Of a DNA stretch of 64,000 nucleotides, positions 36,541 through 48,680 are shown piece by piece. Made by a program: the position numbers and the translations under genes. Source of the DNA: Maniola hyperantus (lineage: Eukaryota > Arthropoda > Insecta > Lepidoptera > Nymphalidae); NCBI RefSeq assembly GCF_902806685.2, contig NC_048554.1, forward strand, positions 4,588,001 to 4,652,000, given 5' to 3'. Position 1 is the first letter of the stretch. Every line of letters starts with the position of its first letter. The notes below the pieces were generated by a model that had not been told where the DNA came from, searched no databases, and was given only the letters and a program-made list of their open reading frames with translations.

Positions 36541-36614
36541 TGCCATGATTATGAAGTTCCCTATACCAATATATACGGTATGCCATGATTATGAAGTTCC
36601 CTATACCAATATAT
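36541..36614 (+). repeat. 40-bp tandem duplication
   Basis: TGCCATGATTATGAAGTTCC followed by CTATACCAATATAT occurs twice in a row with a period of 40 bp (36541-36580, 36581-36614), without mismatch over the shared part. Confidence 0.85.
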
Positions 36615-37048
36615 AGCAGTATATATAGTTCGTCCTATAGTAGTAGCGGAAGTTTTTATTAGTGGATTTCCGCTAGATTTGTTGTTAGCCTTAGGTACGA
36701 CGTCAAGACTTTGTCATAAGAAAAAGCGTAATTTTCCTCTCCATTAAGTAATGCAAACATTTATTCATAATAATTTCATCTAAATGAAGAGCAATTTTTC
36801 TCTTAAAAACCCTGAGCTGAGGCTATAACACAGAGTCGTTTGTTTTTATATCAACGAGCTTGATAGGGCTCTAAAGAGAGTTCAATCCCTTGAAAACTTA
36901 TTACATTGCCTCATTTAAAATTTTAAAAATAGACTTTGACTTTTACTCTTAAAGTTAATACTATAATAAAGCTTAGGTATTTATTTTAGTGAATCTCTGT
37001 GTGTACCTACTCTGTTTTATTAGAAATGTTTTATGATAGTCAGTCAAG

Positions 37049-37327
37049 TCCATTTTTCGGGTTCCGTATCCGAAGGGTGCCAACTATCATGCCTCCGCTG
37101 TCCATTCGTCCGTCCGTCGGTCCGTCGGTGGTCTGTTAGCGGGCTGTATCTTGTGAACTGTAACAGGTACAGAGTCGAAATTATCGCAGAATGTGTAATT
37201 CAATTGCTGCTATAACAACAAATAATAAATATTTCTAAATTAACGCCATGAAAATTAAAGAAATTAAAAAGTTATATTTCTTGTATGATGGTACGGAACC
37301 CTTGGTACTTGCAGTTGACCGATTTTT
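37049..37327 (+). repeat. Diverged GGGTTCCGTACC-type repeat
   Basis: TTTCGGGTTCCGTATCCGAA at the left and GGTACGGAACCCTTGGTACT...GACCGATTTTTT at the right; the middle (CCGTCGGTCCGTCGG run) differs from the main subfamily. Confidence 0.65.
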
Positions 37328-37781
37328 TAATAATAATTAAGTTTGATTGTGAGCTTTTCCTTGAGAGTTAAAATTTTAGAAAGATTTTTTTTATAGATTA
37401 CTAAAGTTATAATAAGTAATCAGTTTGATCACATATCGCATGTCTGAATCCTATACTATTCTACATCTATGACTTAAACTATGTTAGAAGGAAATATTGT
37501 TGTTGCCATACCTATCTATAAGTATAAAATTAAAAAAAAAAGTAACTAAATTGTTATAAGTAATTCAACACAACTGCTCTGAGTTTTATAAGGAAAATTT
37601 AATATGCATGAATATTCATCATAAAAAGTAGCATCGGAAACATTATCCACCCACGAGCAAAGGCAAAACCGATACTAAATCTTTTGATATGGTATCCTGT
37701 ATGCGAAAGATATGAAGCTTTTATGAAACATCTTTATTACTGTAGATACGGTTTTGTAAATGCAAGCGAACACATATAATA

Positions 37782-37826
37782 CAGGGTGTAACCAGAATAC
37801 TAGCAAAAACTTAGAAAAGGGTTAAA
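37782..37826 (+). repeat. ACAGGGTGTAACCAGAA-type repeat fragment
   Basis: ATACAGGGTGTAACCAGAAT followed by ACTAGCAAAAACTTAG; a longer relative begins at 45518 (TACAGGCTGTCACCACAACG). Class unknown. Confidence 0.45.
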
Positions 37827-37833
37827 AAAATAT

Positions 37834-38085
37834 CTAATCTAATCTAATCTAAATCAGCCTGTACTGTCCCACATCTGGGCAAAGGCATCCCTCCGATCCT
37901 TCCACCATTTCCTATTCCGTGCCACTTCAGGCCACGTATCTGTAAACTTATCTAATTCATTACGCCAACGTCACCTCGGCCTACCATGCTGGGTTTGATG
38001 CTTCTGGGGAGTTCAGAAAGAAGCAGATTTTGCCCATAAGTCATCTGGCATACGACACACATTAACAGCTGCCCAGTCCCCATTT
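37834..38085 (-). pseudogene. LINE 3'-end fragment with (TTAGA)n tail
   Basis: The minus strand encodes RWRNELDKFTDTWPEVARNR, then KWWKDRRDAFAQMWDSTG and stop, then the tail TTAGATTAGATTAG. An in-frame stop interrupts GRPR/RWR. This is the C-terminal end of an RTE-type LINE ORF in insects (family recognition by eye). Confidence 0.75.
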
Positions 38086-38409
38086 GAGTGAAGCGGCTGC
38101 AAGGCCAACGTCAGCTACTCGCGTTTTGGAACGTATGGCAGAATTCCTTACGCGATCTGCTAGTTTAAAAAAAAAATTGTCATTAAAAAATATTACGCAA
38201 CAAAACGGGAAGATTGTGATTACGACAAATCTTCAACCGTTTATGATTTCTCTTTTTCTGTACCCAGGCTTGGGATGGACGTTGAATAAACATCCCAGTA
38301 GCAAAGTTTTTAACAAATTTAGTAGCTTTAATAACTTGAAACGAGAAGGCAAGAAAATTAAAAAGGTAAAAGTTAAAGAAATCTTTTTCTTCTTTTAAAT
38401 AGTATTTGT

Positions 38410-38620
38410 TTCTACCCGACTGAGGCGAATCCCAAAAGGAGGGATGTTTGTTTGACCTGTATGTATGTCGGTTTCTATGTACCTACACTCGTAACTACTC
38501 AACGGCTCAACCAATTTTGATAAAATGATACGTCATTAGATTCGTCTTGATGGTGCGAGTGTCACTGGGTACCTACATAAAATTGTTAGAAAAATCAAAG
38601 CGGCGGATATTGTGCGGGCT
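38410..38620 (+). repeat. CCCGACTGCGGCGAAGCCC-type dispersed repeat
   Basis: TACCCGACTGAGGCGAATCC, CAACGGCTCAACCAATTTTG and GTCACTGGGTACCTACATAA match 1266-1480 over its length. Confidence 0.65.
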
Positions 38621-39044
38621 GAAAAAGATGCAGTGCAAACCGTAGTCTGGGTTTTTTGAATAATTTTAAAATGTTATAAATGTTTCTACATAAATTACAA
38701 CTTTTTAAATGTTAAATTTTCCTAAATTACTTGTTATTTAATAGCATTTCCTAAAGATAATTTTGGTATCGCGACCGACCAAGGTACAGCGTATAGAGGG
38801 CAGAGGCGACATAAGAATTTAATAAACCATTAACTTGGCATGTTTAAGCTCCGCTTTTCGGATATGTTACTGTACAAAATATGCAAAACACAAAATATTC
38901 TCGCAAGCATAATATTGAAATTCTCACCATTTCTTGCACTAATAATAAATTTTGGATTTTATAATTATTTAAGCTTTTACTATACGCAACAATGTTTTCT
39001 TTCTTAGTTAAAAGTAATCTATTTGTGACAATACAAGCTGATGC

Positions 39045-39275
39045 TCGCGACTTCGTCTGCCTGGATTTAGGTTTTTAAAAATCCCGTGGGAAATCTTCAT
39101 TTTCAATCTTGATTTTTCCGGGATACAAAGTAGCCTTTGTCCAAATTCTATACAAAATCCATACGCATAATACACTCATGCAAAAAATCACGTTGATTCG
39201 CTGCTCCGTTGCGCTATGATTGAAGGACAAACCAACTAACAAACACACTTTCGGTAGTACGTACCTTAATAACAA
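39045..39275 (-). mobile_element. Degenerate Helitron
   Basis: Inverted: CAAGCTGATGCTCGCGACTT at the left, AAAATCCCGTGGGAAATCTT, CAAAAAATCACGTTGATTCG and TTGAAGGACAAACCAACTAAC. The terminal CTAG is mutated to CAAG. Confidence 0.65.
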
Positions 39276-39654
39276 ATACTAGACGTCTCTTTGGAGTTTG
39301 TAAATGCTTCATCTGAAATGATTTAAAACAATAAAGAAATACCTACCTAATTCAAATATTTTAAAATAAGTTGTATGGAATTCTACATTTAAAAAAAAAG
39401 TAGTAATAGTGTATTCCCTGGTTAAAGTTGCCGGAAACCTGCCAGCCAAGACGCAGAAGAGATTCTTAGTAAATTCATTAAAGGGTAAAAATGTAAGAAA
39501 AACGTCTGGAAATATTTAGAGCGGAAGAACGCTAACGGGTGAAGTCGGCGAATTTTCCTCAGCTTCATTGTGAAAATAAGAATAAGCTGACTTAATGAAT
39601 ATAGGTATAACAAAATAAGTAATTAGTGGCAAAATAAACCTGCTTCATTTTTTA

Positions 39655-39790
39655 GCCGACTGCGGCGAAGCCCAAAGGAGGGTTACGCGTTTGCCCTGTA
39701 TGTATGTATGTGTGTCCGTTCCTATGTCCGCTTGTAACTACTGAACGGCTCAACCCATTTTGATTGTAGGTAATTACGTAATTGAGCTCA
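39655..39790 (+). repeat. CCCGACTGCGGCGAAGCCC-type repeat, 3' truncated
   Basis: GCCGACTGCGGCGAAGCCCA, TATGTCCGCTTGTAACTACT and CAACCCATTTTGATTGTAGG. Confidence 0.65.
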
Positions 39791-39820
39791 TTAACTTACA
39801 TCCGAGCTTTTAACTCATCA

Positions 39821-39880
39821 TCATCATCGTCAACCTAAAGACTCTCACTGTTGGACATAGGTCTCTTACAACTGTCAGCA
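39821..39880 (-). repeat. LINE 3' tail fragment
   Basis: CATCATCATCATCGTCAACC followed by CTGTTGGACATAGGTCTCTT corresponds to the (TGATGA)n end of the family at 7334-7540. Confidence 0.55.
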
Positions 39881-40330
39881 CCATTTCAGATTACCCCGAC
39901 GAAATCCTACATTTTGTGATGTCAGGAGATATCAGACTATTTTATAATTGTTAATGGAGGGAAATAATACATAATCTACTCGTAATGAATGTTATAATGA
40001 TACCACCTTATACTTTTATCACTTCACAATTCCACTTTACACTTCAGTATTGACCTTCACGTTTGATGCCGGAGTGGACCGGCTAGACTCTCGCCATTCT
40101 TCAAATTCCCTTTCTTCTTAAACGTTTCTAATTGGTCGAGAGAGTCGCCCCGTTTCGGCCAGTTGTGACTAATCAAGTACTAATTTAACAATAACTAAAA
40201 ATAAAAAAATAAAACTAAACTATTATTACATTATTCTTATTAATATATTTCTATTTACTTACATTTTTATTATTATCCTTATCCATACTTATCATAGACA
40301 TCTTAAGCAACGTTAAATATGAACAGTGAT

Positions 40331-40450
40331 AGTCAGTGTTGCTGACATCATCATACGCCACGGTCTTGCGCTGCCTGAATCCAGCGGCTTCCGCTAGTGT
40401 ACACCTAGGGGGGGGCCGCCAACGCTGCGCTTTCCGGTGCGAGGTTGACA
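40331..40450 (-). pseudogene. LINE 3'-end fragment
   Basis: The minus strand has the ACCGGAAAGCGCAGCGTTGG block and the TGGATTCAGGCAGCGCAAGA block shared with 7334-7540 and 62505-62622. It is strongly degraded. Confidence 0.55.
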
Positions 40451-41851
40451 TTCTAGCACCATGGGAGTCCCATTCGGCTGTGTCGCTGATTTCATCACGT
40501 AGATCACGGATCTCATTTCTGATTTAATCACGTAAAGAGTAAGACGCTCCAAACTTGTGACTCTGGTTGCAGAGTTCCAGTTGTAAACAGAATTAAGTAA
40601 TCCACTCTAATATTATAAAGACAAAAGCCGCGTTGTCTTCAGACAGCGTTAGCACCCAACGGGTAAAATCCCTCGAATCTTTTCAGTAGCATTGTGAAAA
40701 CAAGAGTGTACTGAGCGAATACATGAATGTATAATTAGTTGCAAAAGGTGAGCCTGCACGGTACAAAGGGAGTCACATGTGTCACACTTGTGTCACACTT
40801 TTCCGAGTACACTAATTTACATCCGTACTTTTGCCTTTTGTGCTTCATCGTGTTGCTAACAACAATGACACGAAGTTTAAACTATCACTTTTATATCACT
40901 TTTTATTTTTATAGGATCGACCTGATTTTTTGAATGGTGGAAAGTGATATATGCTACTTTAATGCCGGACAAAAACCTATGTAGCAATGATTCGAGGTGA
41001 GTTTTTGCATGAAACTTGTTAAAGACCTGGAGAGTGATAGGTATAGGCTTCTTATTCCGAAAAATCAAAGAGTTTCCATGGGATTTTTTAAAACATAAAT
41101 CCAGGCGTACGAAGCCATACTTGCGTATTTCTTCATTTTTGCCAGAAAGCTCAAATATATATTTATAGATATGGAACTTGAAAAAATTGCGATCTTTCAT
41201 ACAAACTTTTATCCCCTTGTGTGTAGATTTTCTTTAAATCCTGAAACATGTATTTTTCATTTCTAACCAAAAGCTCAAACATTAATTTTCATGGATATGA
41301 TTTGGAAAATTACAGACTTTCATACAAACTTTCATGCCCTCTATGGAATTTCAAAGCTTGTGAGCTTTACGCAATAAAAGGTCCCAAGATCCCAATTTCA
41401 CCCCAGTGGCTTAGGCTGTGCGTTGATAAATCAGTCGAGTAAGTCAACCAGTCAGGCGAGAACTTCAATGAAAAATAGATTCTATATCGATGGATAGATC
41501 GATTATTCATTTCGCCCGTTTATAATATGTAAAATATTTTAACAGATTAAAAAAAATATACCTATGTCAAAACGTCGATATTATTTGGCGATTTGGGATT
41601 TGGAAATTTGGCACGTTTTTTACATTTTTTGAGACCCAATGTTTCTTTATAAGAATGATTTTATGACGAGGTTACAATTTTGAGTTTGATAATCTACTTT
41701 CTACTTTGAATGTTATAAGTAGAGCCCGGTAAAGCAAACAAAACGCGTGGAGACTACCTAGTGCGCTGAGCATGTTCGTAACGTGCTCGTAACTTGGCAT
41801 TGGGTGAAAGCAAGTGCGTCGCGTGTGCCTCAATTGTGGAAGGTTAACGTT
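40451..41851. other. Intergenic, Helitron crumbs only
   Basis: No gene seen. 41010-41125 carries an old Helitron remnant (AAGACCTGGAGAGTGATAGG, AAAATCAAAGAGTTTCCATG). Open frames here (for example 107 codons on the minus strand at 40877-41200) run through that remnant and show no domain. Confidence 0.45.
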
Positions 41852-42181
41852 TTTAGGGTTCCGTACCTCAGAACGAAAAAAGAAACCCTTATAACTTCGT
41901 TGTCTGTATCTGTCGTGTGTGTCAAGAAACCTATAGGGTACTTCCCGTTAACCTAGAATCATGGACAAGTAGGTATGTCCAGCACAAGTAAAGGGAAAAA
42001 TCCGAAAATCGTGAATTTGTGGTTACATCACAAAAGTGTTCTTGAACAAATAATTTACTAAACCACATCATAGATGGCGCGGTCCGGTCATTAACTTGCA
42101 CGAGATTACGAGTGTTATTCCTTGTACGATGGTACAGAACCCTTCGTGTGTCAGTCCGACTCGCACTTGACCGGTTTTTTT
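41852..42181 (+). repeat. GGGTTCCGTACC-type dispersed repeat, full length
   Basis: TTTTTAGGGTTCCGTACCTC at the left, AAGAAACCTATAGGGTACTT and GTGAATTTGTGGTTACATCA inside, CTCGCACTTGACCGGTTTTT at the right. Confidence 0.8.
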
Positions 42182-42824
42182 TCTAATTTCGGAGCGAAGG
42201 CGCAGACCTGCTATTACGGCTTGGCAGTCGGCTAAACTGGATCCCTACTTTCATCGGAAATTCACCGTGGAAAAATAAAAGTTGATAATTTCACTTGAGC
42301 GATTTCATCATCTCGTATTCCTAGAAGAGGCAGGTACCTAGGCATGTATCTAGAAGTTCTAGTATTTAGTACCTTCTCGAGTACCTACATCGTGATTAAT
42401 ATTATGCAGTGCAATCCCAATTTAAGTCCTTCTGTAGGTAACACAAGGGCAGAGTGAACTAGAGTGAGGGAACTCTGTTTGATCCTGAATCGACAATATG
42501 TCAAATATTAGGCTATGGTCACGTAAAATCAAAGAAACATAGGGCTACTTTAGGGCTACCTGCGTCAAATGCACTAAGTAATATTCAACTCCTGCCAGCA
42601 GTGGCGTCGAAGTGGCGTTTTGTTAGAAGTTCCCTACTGTCGTGAACGTGACAAGGATTTAAATTGCGATCCGTCTGAGATAGGGTAACAGCTCTAAAGC
42701 TTGGGGAAACCTAAAAAGCACATTTGAGGACGCCAAACGCCATTGATTCCAATGCCAATCTATGCATAATCATAAGAACGGTTCTCAATTTAGTAGAGTA
42801 AAGAGATTACCTGGTGCTAGCGAC

Positions 42825-42960
42825 TTCGTCCGCGTGGAATTGGGTTTTTTAAAAATCCCGTGGGAACTCTTTGATTTTCCGGGATTAAAAGTATCCTATG
42901 TCACTCTCCAGGTCTTTATCTATACCCATTCAAAAAAAATCACGTCAATCCGATATATGA
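42825..42960 (-). mobile_element. Helitron 3'-half fragment
   Basis: GCTAGCGACTTCGTCCGCGT at the left, AAAATCCCGTGGGAACTCTT, ACTCTCCAGGTCTTTATCTA and AAAAATCACGTCAATCCG, then broken off. Same family as 46263-46501. Confidence 0.65.
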
Positions 42961-43130
42961 CTCATTACCTAATTCTTAAGACCCCATGTAAGTAATAAGC
43001 ATGTCAACCTACCATATCTGAGCAAAATAAATAAATGATTATGATTAGGATTATAGATGTGTACAATGATTACACTCGGGCTGGAGAGAATGCAAAATGT
43101 TATAATTAATGAAGTTCCATACAAAAGTTG

Positions 43131-44370
43131 TCTATTAATTAGCTCATATTTTTGAATAACACCTGCGTTCGTAGCTCCATTCAGCTGCTCTTTTATTTCA
43201 CATGACCCGTAACCTAGTTTTCCCGACTATAGGTACCTACCAGAAGCATGCTTGTGGTTCGTGCTAGCATCATAAGCCGAGCCTCAATAGAGTCGCCCTT
43301 AGAAAGATGAAGCTTCCAATTTCTACGACCCATAGGGTTCAACCTTCAGACAGAGCCTCTGTAGCGGCCAATATGGCCTAATTAAATGGAAACTTTCTAT
43401 TAAATAACCAATAGGTACGTTTCATTCAACTGCTCTGTTATTTCACGTGACCCTGACACTTAGACATCTATAGAGCGCATTCTGACTTTGCTTAGACTTA
43501 AGTCAGAGTTAAAACGAGACAAATGTATATCTCTCACATAAATCTGTCTTGTTTTTACTCAATCTTTAGTCTGAGCAAAGTCAAAGTGCGCTCTATAGAT
43601 CTCAGCCTTAGTTTTCCCGACTGCCGAATCCTAAGCCGAGCCGAGCCTCAAAAGGGGCACCCTCAGAACCCTCAAAAGGGGCACCGTCTGGCAGAGCCTC
43701 TGTAGCAGCCAATAAGGCCTAGACATTAAAGCAAAACAAAAAATAGGAACTGTCTATTAAATAACCATAACGTTGCATTCGGGTGCTCTTTTTAACCGAC
43801 TTCAAAAAAGGAGGAGGTACTTAATTAGTCGAAATCTTTTTTATGTACATAATATTAATAGTTATAGTTATATACAGTATATTAAGAGCGCCACCTCGCC
43901 AACAAACTGGCCCACCAGTTTGGTGAGTTACAAATGTAATAGCCCTGTAAAATTAATAAGAATTAAAAAAAAAAATCACGCACCTGAAACCTAGTTTTCC
44001 GGAAACATTCCTGTGTTCAATATTAGCCCAATGTTTGCGACTTCCGTGTTTGCGAAACCCCGCGACGAATATACTTAGACCCGGGCCCTTGTGAAGACGT
44101 TGCCCTCAATTTCTACTAGCCCTATACGGCTTGACCTCTAGACAGAGCCTCGCGTTCGTCAACATACCCGGACCTGTTGTAGCGTCCAATAGGATCTACG
44201 CATCAATGCAGAAGGAATAAATGACAATGGTCTATTAATTAGCTCGTATTTTTGAATAACCACTTTGGTTGTAGCTCCATGCAGTTGCTCTTTAATTTCT
44301 CGCAACTGTAACCTAGTTTTTCCGGCTAGCGGAAGCATGCCTGTGGTCCACGCTAGCTTTCAGTGCTTCA
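43131..44370 (+). repeat. Local tandem array of ~270-bp blocks with insertions
   Basis: Four related units start with TCTATTAA(TT/AT) at 43131, 43396, 43753 and 44231. Each carries GTAGCTCCATTCAG-like sequence, CTGCTCTTT.ATTTC, CCTAGTTTTCC.G, and (first three) a block ending CAGAGCCTCTGTAGCGGCCA. Unit 2 contains the MITE 43462-43603. Unit 3 contains an AACCGACTTCAAAAAAGGAG repeat at about 43795-43979. A diverged relative lies at 48290-48450. Function and origin are unknown. Confidence 0.6.
43462..43603. mobile_element. MITE inside the block array
   Basis: Inverted repeats: GACATCTATAGAGCGCATTC...TGACTTTGCTTAGACT at the left, and GAGATCTATAGAGCGCACTT...TGACTTTGCTCAGACT at the right in reverse complement. 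142 bp, no coding. Confidence 0.75.
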
Positions 44371-45517
44371 ATGGTGTATTTTCCGATGACAGCGTCAGTC
44401 GCGCCTAGACCGCGCCATCGAAGTGACCTCCGCGTGTGTGACTCGGCTACAAGTGGCATAAACCTATGTCATAAATACTTATAAACAATTTTTATCTTTG
44501 TGTAAAAAAGTGTTTTGTAAATTTCGGATTTCAATTTTTCACAGATATAGTGTAATTGTTATTTGTAGTAATTCTAAAACTTGATCATATTTAAGTACTT
44601 AAAAAAAATTCGGCGCCATCTCATCAATTTGGATTTAATTAGTATCAATTTATAGTATTATAAATAAAGTTATTATCTAGTTTTTGTAAATAACGTAATA
44701 TAATATTTATGACGTAAAATAGTGTTGTACTTAATTTGAATATCTTAATGTTTTGCCAAAAGACTTGGAAACTGATACACATATTTTGAAGCACATGTCT
44801 GTGTTTTAAAGGTATGTAAATTTAGAGAAATTTTAATTCCGATAAAAAATAAGTTTTGATTATGTTTTTTACGAAGAAAGTATTAATTTGAATAAAAATA
44901 AAATTAACTAAATAAAAAATAACTAATATGAAATTGGTACTCGTATTTGAATTTGGAAATGTTTTATATTATACCTAATCTTATTATCTTAGTTATCTTA
45001 TATCATTTTGGCACTAATAAAAAAATGATTTAGGTACCTATTATATTTTTAGATATTAAGTTATCTATCAAGTTCATTATACAATTTTTTAGTACTTAAA
45101 CATTTCGATCGTAACTTATGATTTACTTATATTTAGTTTTTTTGTCGTTTTCTTAGATTGAAATCATACTTTTAATTTAATTAAAACATTAATTATTCTA
45201 TATGTATTTACGAATGCAGGCTTACTTAGTAATTACAGCCAGAAATAATAATATGATGGTTCAATTTTTTTATCATTTTTAAGTTTGTGTGGGCGATACC
45301 TACCGGGCATTAATTTAATGGAGAGAAAAGTTAATTAACCTTATCTTATTAATTAAATTCTTTCTTGTGGAAATTATCAAGTAAACTTTTAAAAAAACGC
45401 AAGACCAGATAATTGGATTGAACCACCCTGTTATCTCTTGGGAGTCGTAGATAAAAGCAGTCGTAGAGTGAGAGTGTATTCACATTTAGTCGCCTATGTA
45501 CCCGTAGGATCTCTATA
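44371..45517. other. AT-rich intergenic with a GC-richer patch at its left end
   Basis: A patch at about 44385-44465 (GCGTCAGTCGCGCCTAGACC and following) is much GC-richer than what follows. 350 bp downstream lies a donor-like AAAG/GTATGTAA (44811). No coding frame is seen. It could be an untranslated first exon or chance. Confidence 0.3.
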
Positions 45518-45750
45518 TACAGGCTGTCACCACAACGCTAGCAAAAAAGAAGACAGGATAGTACTGATGATACTACAAAAAATGCGAAAAAAATATAAAA
45601 ATATCCTATATTTTGTAAAAGTTCACGATATTTTGCAAATAAAATATCGGACTAGCGCTAGAAGTCAACAAACGTTGTGTAAGTAGGCCACTCAGAGTCA
45701 AGTCGTAGGGAGGGTATTGACCCCAGTTTTGCACGCTATGCATTGCTGGT
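45518..45750 (+). repeat. CAGGGTGT-type dispersed repeat
   Basis: TACAGGCTGTCACCACAACG at the left, related to 37782, followed by GGAGGGTATTGACCCCAGTT. Known from lepidopteran genomes by sight; class unassigned. Confidence 0.4.
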
Positions 45751-46262
45751 GTAAAAATACTAAATCACTAAAGCTAGATCCTGCAGTAATAAAGATATTT
45801 GAAATTGACCCTGAAACCCCAAGTTTATACTTATTAAAAAAAAATTTTTTAGATATCGCACTACTTATGAAAATTTAATCCAAATAAAGGTTTTAGGTAA
45901 TTACATAAAGGATTCTATGTGATTTTCTTAACACAAGGTTTATCCCAAGAGAGACCATGAATAAAGAAAAGGTTTCTTACTTTTTGTGCATAAAATATCA
46001 TGATTAAATAAAGAATTAGCTTAACATTTTGTAGGAAATAATATAATTAAAGTAAAGTACTACTAGAGAAGATAGAGTTTATCTGAGAAAACAAATCAAG
46101 GTATTCTATTTCAATAAACCTTTTTCTTAGAACTGTTTACTGTGAACCAATAGGTAAGTACCTACCTAAATTTATTATAAGGTATTCTTGTTCTAAGAAT
46201 ATAAGTTCGTTAGAGTTTTGGGTTCAGGACTTTTGCGTCCACTTAGATAAAATATTTGTAAA
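45751..46262. other. No gene seen
   Basis: AT-rich intergenic DNA. Confidence 0.4.
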
Positions 46263-46501
46263 CTAGCTGATGTCCGCGACTTCGTCCGCGTGGTATTAAA
46301 GGTTTTTTAAAATCCCGTGGGAACTCTTTGATTTTCCGAGATAAAAAGTAGCCTATGTCACTCTCCAGGTCTTTATCTATACCCATGCAAAAAACCACGT
46401 CATTCCGTTGCACCGTTGCGACGTGATTGAAGGACAAACCAACAAACCAATAAACCAACAAACCAACACCCTTTTGCATTTATAATACGGGTAGGTACTG
46501 A
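46263..46501 (-). mobile_element. Helitron, complete (TCAGTACC...CTAG)
   Basis: Inverted: CTAGCTGATGTCCGCGACTT with hairpin CGCGACTTCGTCCGCG at the left, CAATCACGTCGCAACGGTGC on the minus strand, a (GTTTGTTG)n region, and the 5' end TCAGTACCTACCCG on the minus strand (right end, 46501). Non-autonomous. Confidence 0.8.
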
Positions 46502-46680
46502 TTATAAAAGGTTCAAAAGTAAGGAAAATTCGAGATCCGTGAACATTCTCCCTGGGGTGTTTTTTATATTTTATTGTTTGAAACTTGGCTCTCTCGATTC
46601 TAAACTTTGCATTGCTAGCGGAGTTACTTTACGCTGCTTTCTTTTAATATGTTTAATATATAAGCAAACTGTTCTTTTGT

Positions 46681-47230
46681 GTTTTTAGTGTTCCGTAGCA
46701 AAATGGCAAAAAACGGAACCCTTATAGATTCGCCATGTCTGTCTGTCTGTCTGTCTGTCCGTCCGTATGTCACAGCCACTTTTTTCCGAAACTATAAGAA
46801 CTGTACTGTTGAAACTTGGTAAGTACACAAAAATAGAAAAAAAAACAATAAATGTTGGAGGTTCCCCCATACTTAAAACTGAAACTCAATTTTTTTTATC
46901 GAACTCATACGTGTGGGGTATCTATAGATAGGTCTTCAAAAATGATATTGAGGTTTTTAATATCATTTTTTTCTAAACTGAATAGTTTGCGCGAGAGACA
47001 CTTCCAAAGTAGTAAAATGTGCCACCCCCCCCCCCCCCCCCCCTGTAACTTCTAAAATAAGAGAATGATAAAACTAAGTAAATTATATGATGTACATTAC
47101 CATGCAAACTTCCACCGAAAATTGATTTGAACGAGATCTAGTAAGTGAGTAGTTTTTGATTTATCGTGCAAAATGTCGATAAAATAGGTACGATTGTAGT
47201 ACGGAACCCTCTGCCCGCGGTCTGCGCTCG
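46681..47230 (+). repeat. GGGTTCCGTACC-type repeat, long variant
   Basis: TTTTAGTGTTCCGTAGCAAA at the left, a (GTCT)n run, TTTTTCCGAAACTATAAGAA, a run of about 16 C (47027-47043), AAAATGTCGATAAAATAGGT and TAGTACGGAACCCTCTGCCC at the right. Confidence 0.65.
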
Positions 47231-47970
47231 CTCTTACATGGGTGAGTGTACCTAATCACTTACCATCAGACTCGTTTCCTCGCTATTACTCGAAATATAA
47301 GAAATGTAGGTTGAGCGTGTACAAGGAAGCTACAATATTTTAGCATATTTTATGCAAGCGTGTTGTCGTAGCTACGTTTTCTTGCCTTTTCACCCTAGAT
47401 TAAATAAAATGTACCAAGGTACATACATAGTACGCGATGATGCATGATTTATGTTTATGATCAGAACTTCTCAATAATTGTAAATTTGTAACAACTGTTC
47501 GTGGAAAGTACAAACTATAAATAGGCGAGTATTTAGTATCCTGTAAGACCAGACGACCTTATTTACGAGAAAGCTACCTAGGGCGTTATTAACCAATTAG
47601 GTACTTATTTTGAAATTTTCAAACTTGAACTTATTACTACCTAGAACATTATTGATCAATTACTTATTTCATTAAAGAAAAAAGGAAGAATCTAAGTAGA
47701 AAATTCTTTACTTGTTGTCTCATTTTTCCTTTCAATGAAAGATGAAAAATATTTTTTGTCATGTTTTTCTTATGTTTTTCATAACTACTAACATCTCAAA
47801 CTGCGGAGGTAATTGTAGCGAAAGTTTCTATAAGTTCGACCTCGTAATTTTTGGTATGTTTTCCTTTTATGTTGTTTATGTTGTTTATGTACAAAGGAAC
47901 TTATATTTCTATTGTGTTATTTTGTACAAAATAAAATATTAACAGAACATGTTCCTATTATGTCATGATA
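47231..47970. other. No gene seen
   Basis: AT-rich intergenic DNA. A 66-codon frame at 47742-47942 has hydrophobic stretches but no start context, family or splice partner that I can support. Confidence 0.4.
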
Positions 47971-48125
47971 TAGGTATAATACGCGACAGGTTGAGATGGC
48001 AATAGGGGTGGGTTTGCCCCACATACCAGCACAGACCCCGCGCTAACTCGATGCGGGATAGCGTGGGTGACGTCCCCCCACCTCATAGCCCGATTGCCAT
48101 CTCGACCCGTCGCGTACTATACCTA
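47971..48125. mobile_element. Foldback MITE (CGCGACAGGTCGAGATGG type)
   Basis: TIRs of about 37 bp: TAGGTATAATACGCGACAGG and on to GATGGCAATAGGGG at the left; TAGGTATAGTACGCGACGGG and on to GATGGCAATCGGGC at the right in reverse complement. GC-rich core. Confidence 0.85.
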
Positions 48126-48169
48126 ATATATTGTGCATAGGACTTAGGTAACACACCAACCTCAACTAC

Positions 48170-48680
48170 AACACAGCGTCTTCGCCGGCGAAGACGAGGC
48201 CCCCGATTTCTTACGTCACACGGCCGAGGGCACTTACCACGTTTCGGGGGCGTGCGGACAAATCATCTCAGTCCAACACACCATTCGTTATAACGTCATC
48301 CTAAGCCGAGGTCCGAGTCTCGCAAGAGGCGCCTTTAGGATGATGTTACCATCCGATGTTGTCGAGCCCTAGCGCTCAAACCCAAACTTCTCAAGCTCGC
48401 CCAACCCACCGGAGACGCTGTAACGGCCAGTAGGGCTAGCAAAAAACAAGGAAAAAACTTCCTCATGTCCAAGCGGCTCTCAACGACTCGTTTAATGTTG
48501 TCTGTCCATTAGCGGGGGGGTCTGGCAACACTGCACTTTCCGGTCATACCAGCACCTTGGGACCCCAATGTCTATCAGTTCTTCAAAGTACATACCACTT
48601 CAGCTTCGCAGCAAATTGGACTATATCGGTTACTCTTTACTGATTTGATTACGAAGAGAAACTCCGACTATAAGTAGCTC
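48170..48680 (+). repeat. Diverged relatives of the 43-kb blocks and a LINE tail
   Basis: 48290-48450 carries CATCCTAAGCCGAGGTCCGA, GGAGACGCTGTAACGGCCAG and a GGGCTAGC end, related in order to the 43131-44370 blocks. 48485-48670 (TGTCTGTCCATTAGCGGGG, CTGCACTTTCCGGTCATACC) resembles the LINE 3' ends at 40331-40450. Both are old. Confidence 0.45.
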
